Assembly (NCBI GenBank): GCA_963811895.1
Contig: CAWETE010000010.1
Span: 248,001 to 312,000, forward strand
Reading direction: 5' to 3'
Length of the DNA: 64,000 bases
DNA from: DASSUW01 sp963811895
Lineage (GTDB): Bacteria > Actinomycetota > Thermoleophilia > Solirubrobacterales > Solirubrobacteraceae
Part shown: in pieces, positions 26,538 to 34,435 of the stretch
Numbering within the stretch: position 1 is the stretch's first letter
How the letters are laid out: each line of letters starts with the position of its first letter
Program-made: the position numbers and the translations under genes
Notes under the pieces: model-generated
The model's database searches: none
What the model was told of the DNA's origin: nothing
Seen by the model: the letters and a program-made list of their open reading frames with translations, nothing else

Positions 26538-27529
26538 CGGCCGTGGCCGCCACGCCCGACGAGCCGCGCCCGGGCCCGGCCCGCGCGGCGGCGTATTACC
26601 TGATCGACCGCCCGCTGATCATGCTGTCGGTGATCCTCGTGCTGCTGCTGATCGCGTGCGAGATCGTCTCGCCGGGCTACATGTCGGCGGGGCGCATCGG
26701 CTCGATCCTGCAGTTCTCGGCGCCGCTCGCGTTCCTGGCCGCCGGCCAGACGCTCGTGATGCTGACGGCGGGCATCGACCTGTCGGTGGCCGCCACCGCG
26801 ACGGCGGCCGCCTACATCATGGCCGGGCAGGCCTCGCGCGGGACCGGTACCGCGGTGGCCATCGCCATCCTCGTGGGCCTCGTCGTCGGGCTCATCAACG
26901 GCGTCGGCGTCGGCATCTTCCGCGTCAACCCGCTGATCATGACGCTCGGCATGGCGAGCATCGTCAGCGGCTACCTGACCGTCTCGGCGCAGTCGTTCGT
27001 GACCGGAGTGCCGCTCGTGCCCAGCTTCGTGCGCGAGCTGGCGACCGGCAACCTGATCGGCGAGGCGATCCCGAAGTCGCTGCTGCTGTGGGCGCCGGTG
27101 GCGGCGCTGATCCTCTACGGCCTGCGCTACTCCGGCTACGGGCGAATGCTCTACGCGGTCGGGGACAACCCGCTCGCCTGCCGGCTGGCGGGCGTGCGGA
27201 TCTGGCAGGTCCTGCTGCTCGTCTACGTGCTGTGCTCGATCCTCGCGGCGATCGGCGGCGTGCTCTACGTCGGCGTCATCAACGCCGCCGACCTGCAGCT
27301 CGTCTCGCCGTACCTGCTGCCCTCGGTCGCCGCGGTGGTGATCGGCGGCACCTCGATCTTCGGCGGCATCGGCGGCTACTCGGGCACGATCCTGGGCGCG
27401 ATCATCCTCGTGGTGCTGGACTCGCTGCTGACGCTGCTCGACGCCTCGCAGGCGTTCAAGCAGATCCTCTACGGCACGATCATCCTGTTGCTGGCGTGGC
27501 TGTACGCGACGTCGACCAAGCGGGTTTGA
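26534..27529 (+). CDS. CUT2-type ABC transporter permease 2
   Basis: This 331-residue protein starts MTAVAATPDEPRPGPARAAA. It is an RbsC-family permease with about nine helices. Key blocks are TLVMLTAGIDLSVAATATAA and VAAVVIGGTSIFGGIGGYSGT. It pairs with permease 1 to form a heterodimeric channel. The stop overlaps a TTG start of the next gene. Confidence 0.92.
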   Translation: MTAVAATPDEPRPGPARAAAYYLIDRPLIMLSVILVLLLIACEIVSPGYMSAGRIGSILQFSAPLAFLAAGQTLVMLTAGIDLSVAATATAAAYIMAGQASRGTGTAVAIAILVGLVVGLINGVGVGIFRVNPLIMTLGMASIVSGYLTVSAQSFVTGVPLVPSFVRELATGNLIGEAIPKSLLLWAPVAALILYGLRYSGYGRMLYAVGDNPLACRLAGVRIWQVLLLVYVLCSILAAIGGVLYVGVINAADLQLVSPYLLPSVAAVVIGGTSIFGGIGGYSGTILGAIILVVLDSLLTLLDASQAFKQILYGTIILLLAWLYATSTKRV

Positions 27530-28530
27530 TCACCACCACGGTCATCGGGTCGTACCCCTTCCCGGGGTGGCTGGAGCTCGTCTCCGGCCGCACCGCCGAG
27601 ATGGGGCCTGACGACCTCGAGGAGGCGGCGCGCGACGCCACGCTGGCCGCGGTGATGGACCAGGTCCGGGCGGGGCTGGACGTCATCAGCGACGGAGAGC
27701 AGGGGCGGTTCGACTTCAACCTCTCCTTCTACGCGTACCTCGAAGGTCTCGAGCTGGAGTCGGCGCCGCGCCGGCTCTGGGGCCCGCCCGCGCACGACCA
27801 GCGCGGCAAGCACAAGCTGGTCGGCGAGCTGAGCGCCCCGCGCGGGCTGGGCGCCGTCGAGGAGTTCGAGCGGCTGCGGGAGCTCGCGCCCCCCGGCCCG
27901 GCGCTGAAGGCGAGCGTGCCCGGCCCGTACACGCTGGCCGGCCGGATCGAGCATCCCGACCGCTGGGCGGTCACGGAGATGCTGATCCCGATCGTGGCGC
28001 GCGAGCTCGTGGCGCTCGTCGAGGCCGGCTGCGAGCGGATCACGTTGGATGAGCCCTCGATGTCCTGCTACGCGTGGCGCGAGGACACCGCCCGCATGGT
28101 CGACGTCTTCAACCGCACGGTCGCCGGCGTCAAGGGCCGCTGTCATCTGGGCACCCACCTGTGCTTCGGCAACTTCAAGGGCCGCGCGGTCGGCCGGCGC
28201 CGCTACGCGCCGATGTTCCCCGCGTTCCTGGCGATGGACGCCGACGAGCTGCACCTCGAGATGGCCTCGCGCGAGTTCGCCGAGCTCGAGGTGATCGAGC
28301 AGGTCGTGGCGGCGGGCAAGGACGTCAACGTCGGCGTGATCGACGTCAAGTCGTACTACGTCGAGTCGCCCGAGGACGTCGAGGAGCGGATCCGCGCCGC
28401 CCTGCGGTACGTCCCGCCCGAGCGGCTGTCCGTGGCGCCCGACTGCGGGCTCTCCCAGACCGCCCGCTGGGCGGCGCGCCGCAAGCTCGAGAACATGGTG
28501 GAGGGCGCCCGCCGCGTACGCCAGGTTTAG
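27526..28530 (+). CDS. Cobalamin-independent methionine synthase-like protein (MetE C-domain type)
   Basis: The TTG at 27526 overlaps the permease stop (TTGA) and gives ITTTVIGSYPFP, the usual N terminus of the stand-alone MetE-like group (334 residues). The zinc ligands are present: His and Cys in HLGTHLCFGN, Glu in DELHLEMAS and Cys in VAPDCGL. It is half the length of MetE and lacks the folate-binding N domain, so it probably demethylates another methyl donor. Its place in a sugar-uptake operon suggests the imported compound may carry a methyl group; that is inference. Confidence 0.82.
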   Translation: MITTTVIGSYPFPGWLELVSGRTAEMGPDDLEEAARDATLAAVMDQVRAGLDVISDGEQGRFDFNLSFYAYLEGLELESAPRRLWGPPAHDQRGKHKLVGELSAPRGLGAVEEFERLRELAPPGPALKASVPGPYTLAGRIEHPDRWAVTEMLIPIVARELVALVEAGCERITLDEPSMSCYAWREDTARMVDVFNRTVAGVKGRCHLGTHLCFGNFKGRAVGRRRYAPMFPAFLAMDADELHLEMASREFAELEVIEQVVAAGKDVNVGVIDVKSYYVESPEDVEERIRAALRYVPPERLSVAPDCGLSQTARWAARRKLENMVEGARRVRQV

Positions 28531-28549
28531 TGCGTTTCGGCACGGGGGA

Positions 28550-28570
28550 GGCCGCCTCTGGGAGGCGACC
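28550..28570 (+). terminator. Short hairpin before the Nramp-like gene
   Basis: CGCCTC and GAGGCG pair around a 3-base loop, extended by two more pairs after one mismatch. It lies in the 54-base gap between the MetE-like gene and the Nramp-like gene and may attenuate read-through. There is no T run, so its strength is uncertain. Confidence 0.4.
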
Positions 28571-28584
28571 TTAAGGGGGAGCGT

Positions 28585-30039
28585 ATGGCGACGATCACGC
28601 CCGACCGGACGCGGCCACCCGAGCCACAGGGCTTCGAGCTGCCGAGTCGTTACCTGCCCGCGGTCGAGACGCGGGACCTGCCGGAACCGGTGCCGTTCAG
28701 GAAAGTAGCCGGCGCCAGCGTGATCATCCTCGCCACGGCGATCGGCTCGGGCGAGTTCGTGCTGTGGCCGTACATCACGTCGCAGGTCGGGCTGGTGTTC
28801 ATGTGGGCCGCGATCGTCGGCTTCCTGATCCAGTTCTTCATCAACATGGAGGTCGAGCGCTACACGCTCGCCACCGGCGAGACGGCGCTCACGGGCTTCT
28901 CGCGACTGTGGAAGCCGTGGGGCGCGCTCTTCATCGTCTTCGCCCTGTGCCAGAACTTCTGGCCCGGCTGGGCCACCGGCGCGGCGACGACGCTGACCTT
29001 CGTGTTCGGCGGCGGCGACGTGGTGACCATCACGGTCCTGGCGCTGATCAGCATCGGGATCGCCCTGACCGCCTCGCCGGTCGTCTACCAGACGGTCGAG
29101 AAGGCGATGGGCGTGATGGTCGTCTTGATCATGGCCTTCGTCGTCATCGCCGTCGTGATGGCGACCAGCGCCAGCGACTGGGGCGACTTCGCGACCAGCT
29201 TCACCGAGCCGGAGATCCCGGTCGGCGGGGACCTGACCATCGCGCTGCTGCTCGGCGCGCTCGCCTTCGCGGGCGCCGGCGGGGCGAACAACCTCGTGCA
29301 GAGCAACTACATCCGCGACAAGAACATGGGCATGGGCGAGCGGATCCCGCACATCGTCTCGCCGATCACCGGCGAGGAGGAGGCGGAGGCTCCGTTCGGC
29401 TACACGTTCACCGTCAACGACGAGAACATGAGGCGCTGGGACGGCTGGTGGAAGGTCGCCAACAAGGAGCAGTTCATCACCTTCTTCCTGATCGGCGTGA
29501 CGTCGCTGATCGTCCTGTCGGTCCTGACCTACGCGACCGTGGGCGTGGGCGCCAACCTCGGCGAGAGCTTCGACTTCATCGAGGCCGAGGGCAACTCGTT
29601 GAAGGACTCGATCGCCCCGTGGTTCGGCACCGCGTTCTGGATCTGCGGCGCGATCGCGCTGTTCTCCACGAACCTCGGCATCCTCGACTACACGTCGCGC
29701 CTGATCGCCGACCAGCTGAAGGTCAACGCCGCGCGCACCAGCAAGTTCTGGTCGGAGAGCAAGATCTACTTCGCCTCCGTCTGGACGATGATCACGTTCG
29801 GCTGCATCGTGCTGCTGAGCGGGCTCGAGCAGCCGCTGCTGCTGCTCGTCATCTCGTCGTCGATCGCCGGCGTGATGATGTTCATCTACTCGATCCTGCT
29901 GATCCAGCTCAACCGGCGCGCGCTGCCGCACGAGATCAAGATCCGCAACACGCGGCTCGGCGTGATGGCCTTCTCCGTGCTGTTCTTCGGCATCTTCTCG
30001 GTCCTGCTCGTCATCGACCAGGGGAAGCAGCTGTTCTAA
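28585..30039 (+). CDS. Nramp-related membrane transporter lacking the metal motifs
   Basis: This 484-residue protein has about eleven to twelve membrane helices and a hydrophilic start. Its layout is that of Nramp-family carriers, but helix 1 reads ILATAIGSGEFVLWP where DPGN is expected, and helix 6 reads AFAGAGGANNLVQSNYIRD where MPH is expected. The canonical manganese/iron ligands are therefore missing. Members of this branch have no assigned substrate known to me. A GGGGGAG site precedes the ATG. It follows the sugar operon and may transport a related product or ion. Confidence 0.75.
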   Translation: MATITPDRTRPPEPQGFELPSRYLPAVETRDLPEPVPFRKVAGASVIILATAIGSGEFVLWPYITSQVGLVFMWAAIVGFLIQFFINMEVERYTLATGETALTGFSRLWKPWGALFIVFALCQNFWPGWATGAATTLTFVFGGGDVVTITVLALISIGIALTASPVVYQTVEKAMGVMVVLIMAFVVIAVVMATSASDWGDFATSFTEPEIPVGGDLTIALLLGALAFAGAGGANNLVQSNYIRDKNMGMGERIPHIVSPITGEEEAEAPFGYTFTVNDENMRRWDGWWKVANKEQFITFFLIGVTSLIVLSVLTYATVGVGANLGESFDFIEAEGNSLKDSIAPWFGTAFWICGAIALFSTNLGILDYTSRLIADQLKVNAARTSKFWSESKIYFASVWTMITFGCIVLLSGLEQPLLLLVISSSIAGVMMFIYSILLIQLNRRALPHEIKIRNTRLGVMAFSVLFFGIFSVLLVIDQGKQLF

Positions 30040-30122
30040 AGACACTCGGCATCCGGATCGTCCTCGCGCTGTTCATCTGGATGGCGCTGATCGTCTTCGC
30101 GCTCGCGGTGGGGCTGCTCTAG
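30040..30122 (+). other. Possible tiny membrane peptide frame
   Basis: Directly after the Nramp-like stop, another frame reads KTLGIRIVLALFIWMALIVF and then ALAVGLL before TAG. This is one hydrophobic helix of about 28 residues. There is no ATG, GTG or TTG in frame before it, so a start would need to be non-standard or hidden by a sequence error. It may be a small partner subunit or only a chance hydrophobic frame. Confidence 0.25.
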
Positions 30123-30153
30123 CCCCACCGCTCGCCGCGGTAGGTTCCTGACG

Positions 30154-30672
30154 ATGACCAGGTTGATCGACGACCCGGTCCTCCGGCAGCGTTACCGCTT
30201 CGAGCGCCGGGGCGACGTCGTGCGCGTCGAGGCGTGGGTCGATCCGCGCGGCGGCGTGACGCCCCACCGGCACCCGCGGATGGAGGAGCGCTTCGAGGTG
30301 CGCGCGGGCGAGATCACCTTCACGCTCGGCCGCCGCAAGCTGCGCGCGCACGCCGGCGACTCGGTCGTGGTGCCGGCGGGCACGCGCCACGCCTACCGCA
30401 ACACGGGCGCGGTCGAGGCGCACCTGGTCGCCGACGCCGAGCCGGGCCTCGAGCTGCAGGAGTTCCTCGAGGCCGTGGCCGAGTTGTCGCTCGCGCGCAG
30501 GATCAACCGCTTCGGGCTCCCGACCGGCCCGCGCGCGGCGGTCGAGGCCGCCGTGGTCGCGGCCCGCTACCGCGAGACCGTCGAGCTGGACTTCCCGCCC
30601 TGGTTCGCCGTCGCCGCGCTGGCGCGGCTGGGCAGCTCGCGCACGACCGGCCACAGCACCGACATCAGGTGA
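30154..30672 (+). CDS. Cupin-domain protein
   Basis: This 172-residue protein has one cupin_2 barrel. Metal ligands are in GGVTPHRHPRMEERFEV (HxH...E), and the second motif is GDSVVVPAGTRHAYRNTG. The C-terminal 70 residues form a helical extension. Cupins of this size include sugar isomerases and dioxygenases; the substrate is unknown. It overlaps the convergent TetR gene by about 106 bases, which is long for a real overlap, so one of the ends may be wrong. A TAGGTT -10-like box lies 13 bases before the ATG. Confidence 0.75.
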   Translation: MTRLIDDPVLRQRYRFERRGDVVRVEAWVDPRGGVTPHRHPRMEERFEVRAGEITFTLGRRKLRAHAGDSVVVPAGTRHAYRNTGAVEAHLVADAEPGLELQEFLEAVAELSLARRINRFGLPTGPRAAVEAAVVAARYRETVELDFPPWFAVAALARLGSSRTTGHSTDIR

Positions 30673-31214
30673 TCGGCGACCCGCTCGAGCGGGACCTCCG
30701 GATGGTCGACGGCCCAGAACGCGACCGCCTCGGCTGCGCCGACGAAGACGTGCGCGATCGCGTCGAGCTGCTCGGCGTCCGGCTCGCCGGTCCAGCCCGG
30801 TAGCTCGCGCAGCAGCTGGGCGATCAGGCCCGACTGCTCGGCGCGGATGGCGCCCGCGGTCTCCCCGAACCGGCCGCCCTCGCCGAACAGCACGACCCAC
30901 GTGGCGCGCTGCTGGTCGGCGAACGAGATGAACGCCTCGACGCCCGCGCGCAGCGCGCGCTCGGGCTCGTCGGCGTGCCGCACGGCGATCGCGATCTCCT
31001 CGAACAGCCTCCCGCGGGCGCGCTCGACGCAGGCCAGCAGCAGCCCCTCCTTGGAGCCGAAGTAGTCGTACAGCATCGGCTTGGAGATCCCCGAGGCGGC
31101 GGCGATCTCGTCCATCGAGGAGCCGTGGTAGCCGCGCTCGGAGAACAGCCGCTCGGCGGCGGCCACCATCTGCGCCTCCCGGACGGCGCGCGGAGTGCGC
31201 CCGCGGGGGTACAC
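30567..31214 (-). CDS. TetR-family transcriptional regulator
   Basis: The GTG at 31214 gives 215 residues. The N-terminal helix-turn-helix reads AAERLFSERGYHGSSMDEIA then ASGISKPMLYDYFGSKEGLL, a textbook TetR DNA-binding domain. The C-terminal ligand domain is unspecific. The 31332-31443 array of TACCGNCGGTA palindromes lies between this gene and the divergent membrane-protein gene. That spacing suggests autorepression and control of the 31457 gene. Confidence 0.9.
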   Translation of the reverse strand: MYPRGRTPRAVREAQMVAAAERLFSERGYHGSSMDEIAAASGISKPMLYDYFGSKEGLLLACVERARGRLFEEIAIAVRHADEPERALRAGVEAFISFADQQRATWVVLFGEGGRFGETAGAIRAEQSGLIAQLLRELPGWTGEPDAEQLDAIAHVFVGAAEAVAFWAVDHPEVPLERVADHLMSVLWPVVRELPSRASAATANQGGKSSSTVSR

Positions 31215-31331
31215 GGTGCCGGGCGGGTCGGGCGCGGGCCCGGCGCAGGTCGGGCGGCAGTCGGTCGGGCGGCAGCTCTGTGTGCATGGACGTCACGCAT
31301 GGCGTTTCAGCCGAGTCTACCCGGGGTAACC

Positions 31332-31443
31332 TACCGCCAGTAACCTACCGTCGGTAACAAAGGGGTCAGACCCCATCCTTACCGCCGGTAGTACGGGGGT
31401 CAGACCCCACTCCTTACCGCCGGTAGTACGGGGGTCAGACCCC
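31332..31443. repeat. Tandem array of two alternating palindromes
   Basis: Three units of 34, 35 and 35 bases each contain TACCG(T/C)CGGTA followed 5 bases later by GGGGTCAGACCCC. The first palindrome is at 31346, 31380 and 31415; the second at 31362, 31396 and 31431. A fourth, imperfect TACCGCCAGTA is at 31332. The 11-bp palindrome looks like a TetR-family operator. The 13-bp GGGGTCAGACCCC is a motif seen in dispersed repeats of other genomes. Confidence 0.8.
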
Positions 31444-31456
31444 CTTAGGTGACCTG

Positions 31457-33229
31457 ATGACGACCGAACTCATCCAGCTCTTCGCCGCCGGCGAGCCCGC
31501 CGGTGGCGCCCCCGTGCAGGATCTCGTCCCCGCGGCGCTCGTGGCGGGCGTGCTGACCGCCGCCGCGCTGGTGCTCGGCGCCGGCCATCGCTCGGGGCGC
31601 GTGACGCTGCTCAGCCGCCTGGCGGGGCTGGCCGAGCGCGTGATGCCCGTGCCGGGCTGGTCGGCGCTGCCGGTGCTGGTCACGCTCGGCTCGCTCGGGA
31701 TCGCCGCCTTCGGCTTCTTCTGGGACGTCGCCACCCACATCGACAACGGCCGCGACGCCGGCCCGTTCGCCAACGTCGCGCACTACCCGATCCTGCTCGG
31801 GCTCGGCGGCGTCGCGCTGGCCGGCTTCCTGGCCTGCGTGCTCGGCGCCGACGATCGCGACCGCGCGGCGCTCACGCTGGCGCCCGGCTGGCGCGTCCCG
31901 CTCGGCGGCGCGCTGCTGCTGCTGTGCGGCGCGGTCGCCATGCTCGGCTTCCCGCTCGACGACGTCTGGCACCGCCTGTTCGGCCAGGACGTCACGCTCT
32001 GGGGCCCGACCCACGTGCTGATGATCGGCGGCGCCTCGCTGGCGCCGATCGCCGCGTGGCTGCTGCTGGTCGAGGGGCGCCGCGCGACGGGCCGCCCGCA
32101 CGCGAGCCGGCGCAAGATGCTGCTCGCCTGGGAGGTCCAGCTCGCCGGCGCGACGCTGATCGGCCTCTCGACCCTGCAGCTCGAGTTCGGCTTCGGCGTG
32201 CCGCAGTTCCAGCTCGTCTTCCACCCCGTGCTCATCGCGCTGGCGGCGAGCATCGCCCTGGTCGCCGCGCGCCTGCGGCTCGGCCGCGGCGGCGCGCTGG
32301 CGGCGACCGGCGCCTACCTGCTGATCATGACCCCGATGGTGCTGATCGTCGGGCCCGGCTTCGGCCACACGTTCATGCACTACCCGCTCTACATCGTCGA
32401 GGCCGTGCTCGTCGAGCTGGCGGCGCTCGCGCTGGCCCGCCGCGGCTCGCTCGCCGTCGGCCTCGGCTCGGGCGCGCTCATCGGCACCGTCGGCCTGGCC
32501 GCCGAGTGGGGCTTCTCGCACGTGGCGATGCCGCTGCCGTGGCCGGCCGAGCTGCTGCCCGAGGCGCCCGTGCTGGCGCTCATCGTCGCGCTGGCCGGCG
32601 GCGTGCTCGGCGCGCACCTCGGCTCCGGGCTCCAGGGCGAGTCGCGCGCGCTCCCGCGCTTCCTTCCCGCCGCGGCGCTGGCCGTGCTGGTCGTCTGCAT
32701 CGGGCTGCCGCTGCGCACCGAGAGCGGACCGCCGCTGCGCGCCTCGGTCACGCTCGACGAGGTCCGCCCCGCGCCCACGCGCGAGGCCATGGCCACGGTC
32801 GAGATCGACCCGGCCGCGCCGGCCGCCGACGCCAAGTGGCTGCACGCCATGGCCTGGCAGGGCGGCGGCAGCCGCCTGGTCGAGCTGCGCGAGGTGTCGC
32901 CCGGCGTGTACCGGACGGCCGAGCCGCTGCCGATCCACGGCGACTGGAAGGCGATGGTCCGCCTCCACACCGGATCCGCGATCCTCGCGATGCCCGTCTA
33001 TCTCCCCGAGGACCGGGCGATCCCGGTGCGCGAGGTGCCGGCCGAGCCGCGCTTCGAGCGCGCCTTCCAGGCCGACAGCGAGGTGCTCCGGCGCGAGGAG
33101 ACCGGCGGCGCGGCGTGGCTGAGCGGCGCCGCCTACGGCATCCTGGCCGTGGTCGCGCTCGCGTGGCTGGCGGCGATCCTCGCCGCGGTCACCCGCTTCG
33201 CGCGCCCGGTCGGCGTGACCGCCGGTTGA
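31457..33229 (+). CDS. Polytopic membrane protein with extracytoplasmic C-domain
   Basis: This 590-residue protein has about eleven membrane helices, then a folded domain of about 130 residues outside the membrane, then a last helix (about 556-580). Conserved-looking polar motifs sit at helix ends: DVATHIDNGRDAG, DDVWHRLFGQD followed by LWGPTHVLM, GHTFMHYPL and WGFSHVAMPLPWP. The histidines could bind metal or heme. The C-domain (SPGVYRTAEPLPIHGDWKAM) resembles YtkA/CopC-like beta domains. The family has no function known to me. An AGGTGA site precedes the ATG. Control by the divergent TetR is likely. Confidence 0.75.
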   Translation: MTTELIQLFAAGEPAGGAPVQDLVPAALVAGVLTAAALVLGAGHRSGRVTLLSRLAGLAERVMPVPGWSALPVLVTLGSLGIAAFGFFWDVATHIDNGRDAGPFANVAHYPILLGLGGVALAGFLACVLGADDRDRAALTLAPGWRVPLGGALLLLCGAVAMLGFPLDDVWHRLFGQDVTLWGPTHVLMIGGASLAPIAAWLLLVEGRRATGRPHASRRKMLLAWEVQLAGATLIGLSTLQLEFGFGVPQFQLVFHPVLIALAASIALVAARLRLGRGGALAATGAYLLIMTPMVLIVGPGFGHTFMHYPLYIVEAVLVELAALALARRGSLAVGLGSGALIGTVGLAAEWGFSHVAMPLPWPAELLPEAPVLALIVALAGGVLGAHLGSGLQGESRALPRFLPAAALAVLVVCIGLPLRTESGPPLRASVTLDEVRPAPTREAMATVEIDPAAPAADAKWLHAMAWQGGGSRLVELREVSPGVYRTAEPLPIHGDWKAMVRLHTGSAILAMPVYLPEDRAIPVREVPAEPRFERAFQADSEVLRREETGGAAWLSGAAYGILAVVALAWLAAILAAVTRFARPVGVTAG

Positions 33230-33277
33230 CACTCTGTCGACGGAGAAATAGGCTCGCCGCACGACCTGTATAGACAA
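33226..33277 (+). promoter_or_regulatory. Promoter and GntR/HutC-type operator for the 33299 operon
   Basis: TTGACA (33226-33231) and TAGGCT (33249-33254) are 17 bases apart. CTGTATAGACAA (33266-33277), 10 of 12 matches to TTGTCTAGACAA, follows where transcription should begin. The -35 overlaps the stop of the membrane-protein gene. The arrangement matches those at 20945 and 40839. Confidence 0.7.
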
Positions 33278-33298
33278 CCCGTCGGGGAGGTGGGCGGC

Positions 33299-34435
33299 GT
33301 GAGGGACATCCGGGAGATCAAGGCCGCCGTGGTGGGCACCGGCTTCATCGGGGTGGTTCACGTGGAGGCGCTGCGCAGGCTCGGCGTCGAGGTCACGGGC
33401 ATCGTCGGCTCGAGCCCCGAGCGGGCGGCCGAGAAGGCGCGCACGGCCGGCCTCCCGGCGCCGTACCCGAGCTTCGAGGCGATGCTGGCCGACCCCGCCG
33501 TCGAGGTCGTCCACCTCACGACGCCCAACCACCTGCACTTCGAGCAGGTGCGCGCGGTGCTCGCGGCCGGCAAGCACGTCGTGTGCGAGAAGCCGCTCGC
33601 CATGAACTCGGAGGAGACGGCCGAGCTGCTGCGCCTCGCCGAGGACAGCGGGCTCGTCCACGCGGTCAACTTCAACATCCGCTTCTACGCCCAGAACCAG
33701 GACGCGCGGGCGCGCGTGGAGCGCGGCGAGGTCGGCGAGGTCCGCCTCATCTCCGGCGGCTACCTGCAGGACTGGCTGCTGTTCGACACCGACTGGAACT
33801 GGCGGCTGGACCCGGCGGCCGGCGGCTCGCTGCGCGCGGTCGGCGACATCGGCTCGCACTGGATCGACCTCGTCACCTTCATCACCGGCCGCCACGTGGA
33901 GGCCGTGATGGCCGACCTCACCACCTTCATCGGCGTGCGCAAGCAGCCGACCGGCCCGGTGGAGACCTTCAGCGGCGCGAGTGCCGGCGACACGGTCGAC
34001 ACCGCGATGGAGACCGAGGACGCGGCCGGCATCCTGCTGCGGCTCACGGGCGGAGCGCGGGCGGTGGTGACGATCTCGCAGGTCTCGGCGGGCCGCAAGA
34101 ACCGGCTGAGCTGGGAGATCGACGGCTCCGAGTCCGCCATGGCCTGGCACTCCGAGGCGCCCGAGGAGCTGTGGCTGGGCCACCGCGAGCGCCCGAGCGA
34201 GCTGCTGCTGCGCGAGGCCGGCGACTACCCGCCCGGCCACGCCGAGGGCTTCCCGGACACCTTCAAGCACCTCTACCGCGCGGTCTACGCGGCGGTCGCC
34301 AACGGCGGTCCGCCCGACCAGCCGGACTACCCGACCTTCGCCGACGGCCACGAGGAGGCACTGATCGCCGACGCCGTCGCGCGCTCGCACGCCGAGCAGC
34401 GCTGGGTGGTGGTCGACCCGGTGGTCGCGCGATGA
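33299..34435 (+). CDS. Gfo/Idh/MocA-family oxidoreductase
   Basis: The GTG at 33299 lies 8 bases after GGGGAGG and gives 378 residues. The NAD(P) loop is VVGTGFIGVVHVEAL, the EKP loop is VCEKPLAMNSEE, and the catalytic region is RAVGDIGSHWIDLVTF. It is a dehydrogenase of a sugar, inositol or related compound. Downstream isomerase, alcohol dehydrogenase and DUF4432 genes overlap in series, so it opens a catabolic operon. Confidence 0.92.
   Translation: MRDIREIKAAVVGTGFIGVVHVEALRRLGVEVTGIVGSSPERAAEKARTAGLPAPYPSFEAMLADPAVEVVHLTTPNHLHFEQVRAVLAAGKHVVCEKPLAMNSEETAELLRLAEDSGLVHAVNFNIRFYAQNQDARARVERGEVGEVRLISGGYLQDWLLFDTDWNWRLDPAAGGSLRAVGDIGSHWIDLVTFITGRHVEAVMADLTTFIGVRKQPTGPVETFSGASAGDTVDTAMETEDAAGILLRLTGGARAVVTISQVSAGRKNRLSWEIDGSESAMAWHSEAPEELWLGHRERPSELLLREAGDYPPGHAEGFPDTFKHLYRAVYAAVANGGPPDQPDYPTFADGHEEALIADAVARSHAEQRWVVVDPVVAR

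Noticed and set aside
21000..28530. Ribose operon
   Set aside because: The transporter is CUT2 type, but no ribokinase or ribose pyranase is present, and the enzymes point to an oxidised or substituted sugar.
27469..30045. An 858-codon open frame on the minus strand
   Set aside because: It is antisense to the MetE-like and Nramp-like genes. Its Arg/Asp/His-rich sequence is a mirror of GC-rich codons.
31332..31443. CRISPR array
   Set aside because: The 34/35-bp units are nearly identical throughout, with no variable spacers, and no cas gene is present.
31445..34390. A 981-codon open frame on the minus strand
   Set aside because: It is antisense to the 590-residue membrane protein and the Gfo/Idh gene, with His/Arg/Gln-rich composition and no family features.
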